Shown here in pieces: positions 4,079 through 5,518 of a DNA stretch of 5,518 bases; the first letter of the stretch is position 1, and each line of letters opens with the position of its first letter. The position numbers were made by a program, and so were the translations under genes. The stretch is taken from positions 1 to 5,518 of the forward strand of contig DBVZ01000018.1 in the NCBI GenBank assembly GCA_002308255.1, given 5' to 3'. The notes below the pieces were generated by a model, which ran no database searches, was not told where the DNA came from, and was given only the letters and a program-made list of their open reading frames with translations. Origin of the DNA: Lachnospiraceae bacterium UBA1251 (GTDB taxonomy: Bacteria; Bacillota; Clostridia; Lachnospirales; Lachnospiraceae).

Positions 4079-5518
4079 TTACCAGCTGTTTCCGTCCTCA
4101 AAATCAACAAGCGTCGGATCCAGCGGCTCTTCCCTCATGACGGTATACATATAGTCGCTGATGATCTTACGGATCTCTTTGCGGGAAACGGTCCGCTTAT
4201 CCGGCAGCGCGTGCGGGACCCAGATCGCATGAATATCTCTCTTGCGGAATTCGTCCTCGAACATGCCGTGGACGCCCTGCATTCCCTTGCACTGCAGCTG
4301 ATCGTACATGATGACCATGTCGCAGTTGAAGCGCTCCATGTATTCCCACAGCTGGAAAATATGTTCGTGACCGCCGACGGCCATCGCTCTCATCGGGGCT
4401 TTCTCGTTGTACCAGGAAAGGTCTTCCAGCGCGTGCTCGTAAGTATCCGTACGGATATACTGGTCGAACATCAGGGAGTCCATGTTGATGACGCAGTTGA
4501 TGCCCCAGCAGTTGTAGGCCCATGTGCACCAGTTCGAATAATACAGCGGCGCGCAGCTCCACGCGATAGCCCTGTGACGGGTCTTCGGGAGCGTTTCGAT
4601 CTTGTTTGCCACCGTCTTGTGCATGAGCTTTTTCACATGTCCGTCTACTTCGTGCCAGATCGGCTGACAGCCGTACTGGGAATAGAAAATACGGTAGAGC
4701 GCCTGCGCGACGCCGTTGATCGGATAATACGGCGTATTGGCAGCGACGTCCCATTTTTCGTGCTCAAATGCATACTGCTCGTTCTGCAGGTTGATATGTT
4801 TTACAAAAACATCCCAGTCAAACTTGGCGCCGTAATGCTCCTCGATGAATTTCCAGCAGCCTTCGATCTCCTTCTGGCAGTGCTCCTGCACGAGCGGATC
4901 GTCATAGCGCATCGGCTGCGGCATTGCGTAGAGCGGGCGGTTCAGGAACCAGTCCTGCAGAACGGAAGTGGCGACCGATCCGTCACAGGCTTCATTGGAG
5001 GTGACCATTGTCGGGGCGAAATCCGGGTAATCGTCAAGGACGAAAAGCCCGTACTCCGCCTGGCACATCGGGCAGGGATCCGCCGGAAGGCCGATCGACT
5101 GCGCGGCGTCGATATAGTTGAGAACGGTATGATTGTTGACATGACAGGTAACGAAATACGGGATCATTTCCAGCGGAATATCGGTGACCTGTCCGCGGAA
5201 CGGATAGAAAATGCTGCCGCTGACGGTCTCGTTATGAGCGATGTTTTTCTTCCACTGTTCGCTTTCCGCGCCGCCGTGGATCTTCTTGTCGCTGCAGAAC
5301 ATTCTCACGATCTGCTGGATACTGGCGGAAACCATGCCGCGGTAATGCCAGGCCGATCCTCTGAGGATGGGGCCGCGCATTCCTTCCAGGCCCCGGTCGA
5401 ACCAGTGCATGACAGTAAGGTACGTCTGCCCCATCCAGCGATAGCGCATCGTTCCTTTCAGGAAATCCACCAGGGCAAGCGGTGATCCGCCGTATTTGAT
5501 GATATCCGAGATCATATG
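4079..5518 (-). CDS. 2-hydroxyacyl-CoA dehydratase family (HgdA/HgdB, FldB/FldC-like) iron-sulfur subunit, probably 5'-partial
   Basis: Members of this family (also the benzoyl-CoA reductase BcrB/BcrC type) are [4Fe-4S] subunits that, once activated by an ATP-driven electron donor, dehydrate 2-hydroxyacyl-CoAs in amino-acid fermentation. Family landmarks from memory, numbered from the ATG at 5515: DAAQSIGLPADPCPMC (136-151), corresponding to the AAxDIGYxxxICGY region of HgdA; YPDFAPTMVTSNEACD (163-178), corresponding to PDFVLCCNNIC; IAWSCAPLYYSNW (317-329), corresponding to the GIACWPHL region; and CDMVIMYDQLQCKGMQG (398-414), corresponding to LVHINRSCKLWSG. Likely cluster ligands are Cys148 or Cys151, Cys177 and Cys409, matching the family's three-cysteine pattern. 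About 95 residues precede the core. There are 14 cysteines in 478 residues. The ATG at 5515 is three bases from the edge, the frame is open before it (CAT, His) and no ribosome binding site is visible, so the gene may start further right. Partner subunit and activator are not in the window; substrate is unknown. Confidence 0.85.
   Translation of the reverse strand, partial: HMISDIIKYGGSPLALVDFLKGTMRYRWMGQTYLTVMHWFDRGLEGMRGPILRGSAWHYRGMVSASIQQIVRMFCSDKKIHGGAESEQWKKNIAHNETVSGSIFYPFRGQVTDIPLEMIPYFVTCHVNNHTVLNYIDAAQSIGLPADPCPMCQAEYGLFVLDDYPDFAPTMVTSNEACDGSVATSVLQDWFLNRPLYAMPQPMRYDDPLVQEHCQKEIEGCWKFIEEHYGAKFDWDVFVKHINLQNEQYAFEHEKWDVAANTPYYPINGVAQALYRIFYSQYGCQPIWHEVDGHVKKLMHKTVANKIETLPKTRHRAIAWSCAPLYYSNWCTWAYNCWGINCVINMDSLMFDQYIRTDTYEHALEDLSWYNEKAPMRAMAVGGHEHIFQLWEYMERFNCDMVIMYDQLQCKGMQGVHGMFEDEFRKRDIHAIWVPHALPDKRTVSRKEIRKIISDYMYTVMREEPLDPTLVDFEDGNSW

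Noticed and set aside
4064..5485. A 473-codon open frame on the plus strand almost fully covering the dehydratase gene.
   Set aside because: It is the antisense shadow of a gene with clear family motifs. Its translation is rich in Arg, His, Val and Asp with no recognisable domain, and no plus-strand ribosome binding site or promoter was seen.

Overview
The window looks like chromosomal DNA of a low-to-mid GC Gram-positive anaerobe, most likely a Clostridia member (Lachnospiraceae or a relative). Reasons: strong AAAGGAG-type ribosome binding sites, tight same-strand gene packing, a Firmicutes-type lipoprotein, a 2-hydroxyacyl-CoA dehydratase-family protein (an oxygen-sensitive enzyme family of fermentative anaerobes), and a consensus TATAAT promoter. 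The species cannot be fixed from the sequence alone.

All six supported genes lie on the minus strand, so transcription runs from high to low coordinates. In that order: (1) about 4079-5518, a 2-hydroxyacyl-CoA dehydratase (HgdA/HgdB-like) subunit whose frame is open to the right edge; (2) 3834-4037, a 67-residue single-pass membrane protein of unknown function, 41 nt behind it; (3) 3161-3727, a secreted lipoprotein after a 106-nt gap holding a 19-bp palindrome, closed by a strong intrinsic terminator at 3121-3148; (4) 2240-2977, a membrane-anchored YdcF/SanA-type DUF218 protein with its own extended -10 promoter; (5) 706-2169, a Sel1-repeat protein; (6) 1-692, the N-terminal part of a UvrD/PcrA-type helicase, cut by the left edge.

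There are two or three transcription units. The dehydratase and small membrane protein probably share a message; the lipoprotein is read with them or from its own regulated promoter. The DUF218 protein, Sel1 protein and helicase look like a second operon, with gaps of 70 and 13 nt and a helicase Shine-Dalgarno directly behind the Sel1 stop codon. This operon joins envelope, scaffold-like and DNA-processing proteins, so a common pathway is not obvious.

The most striking non-coding feature is a perfect 33-bp inverted repeat with a 33-nt spacer (3019-3117), placed between the lipoprotein terminator and the DUF218 promoter. Each arm is itself an imperfect palindrome that can fold into a hairpin. 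Two inverted REP-like hairpins in one intergenic gap match the architecture of a REPIN or small MITE. No transposase gene is in the window, so it would have to be mobilised in trans.

I found no tRNA, rRNA, CRISPR array, riboswitch or complete insertion sequence.
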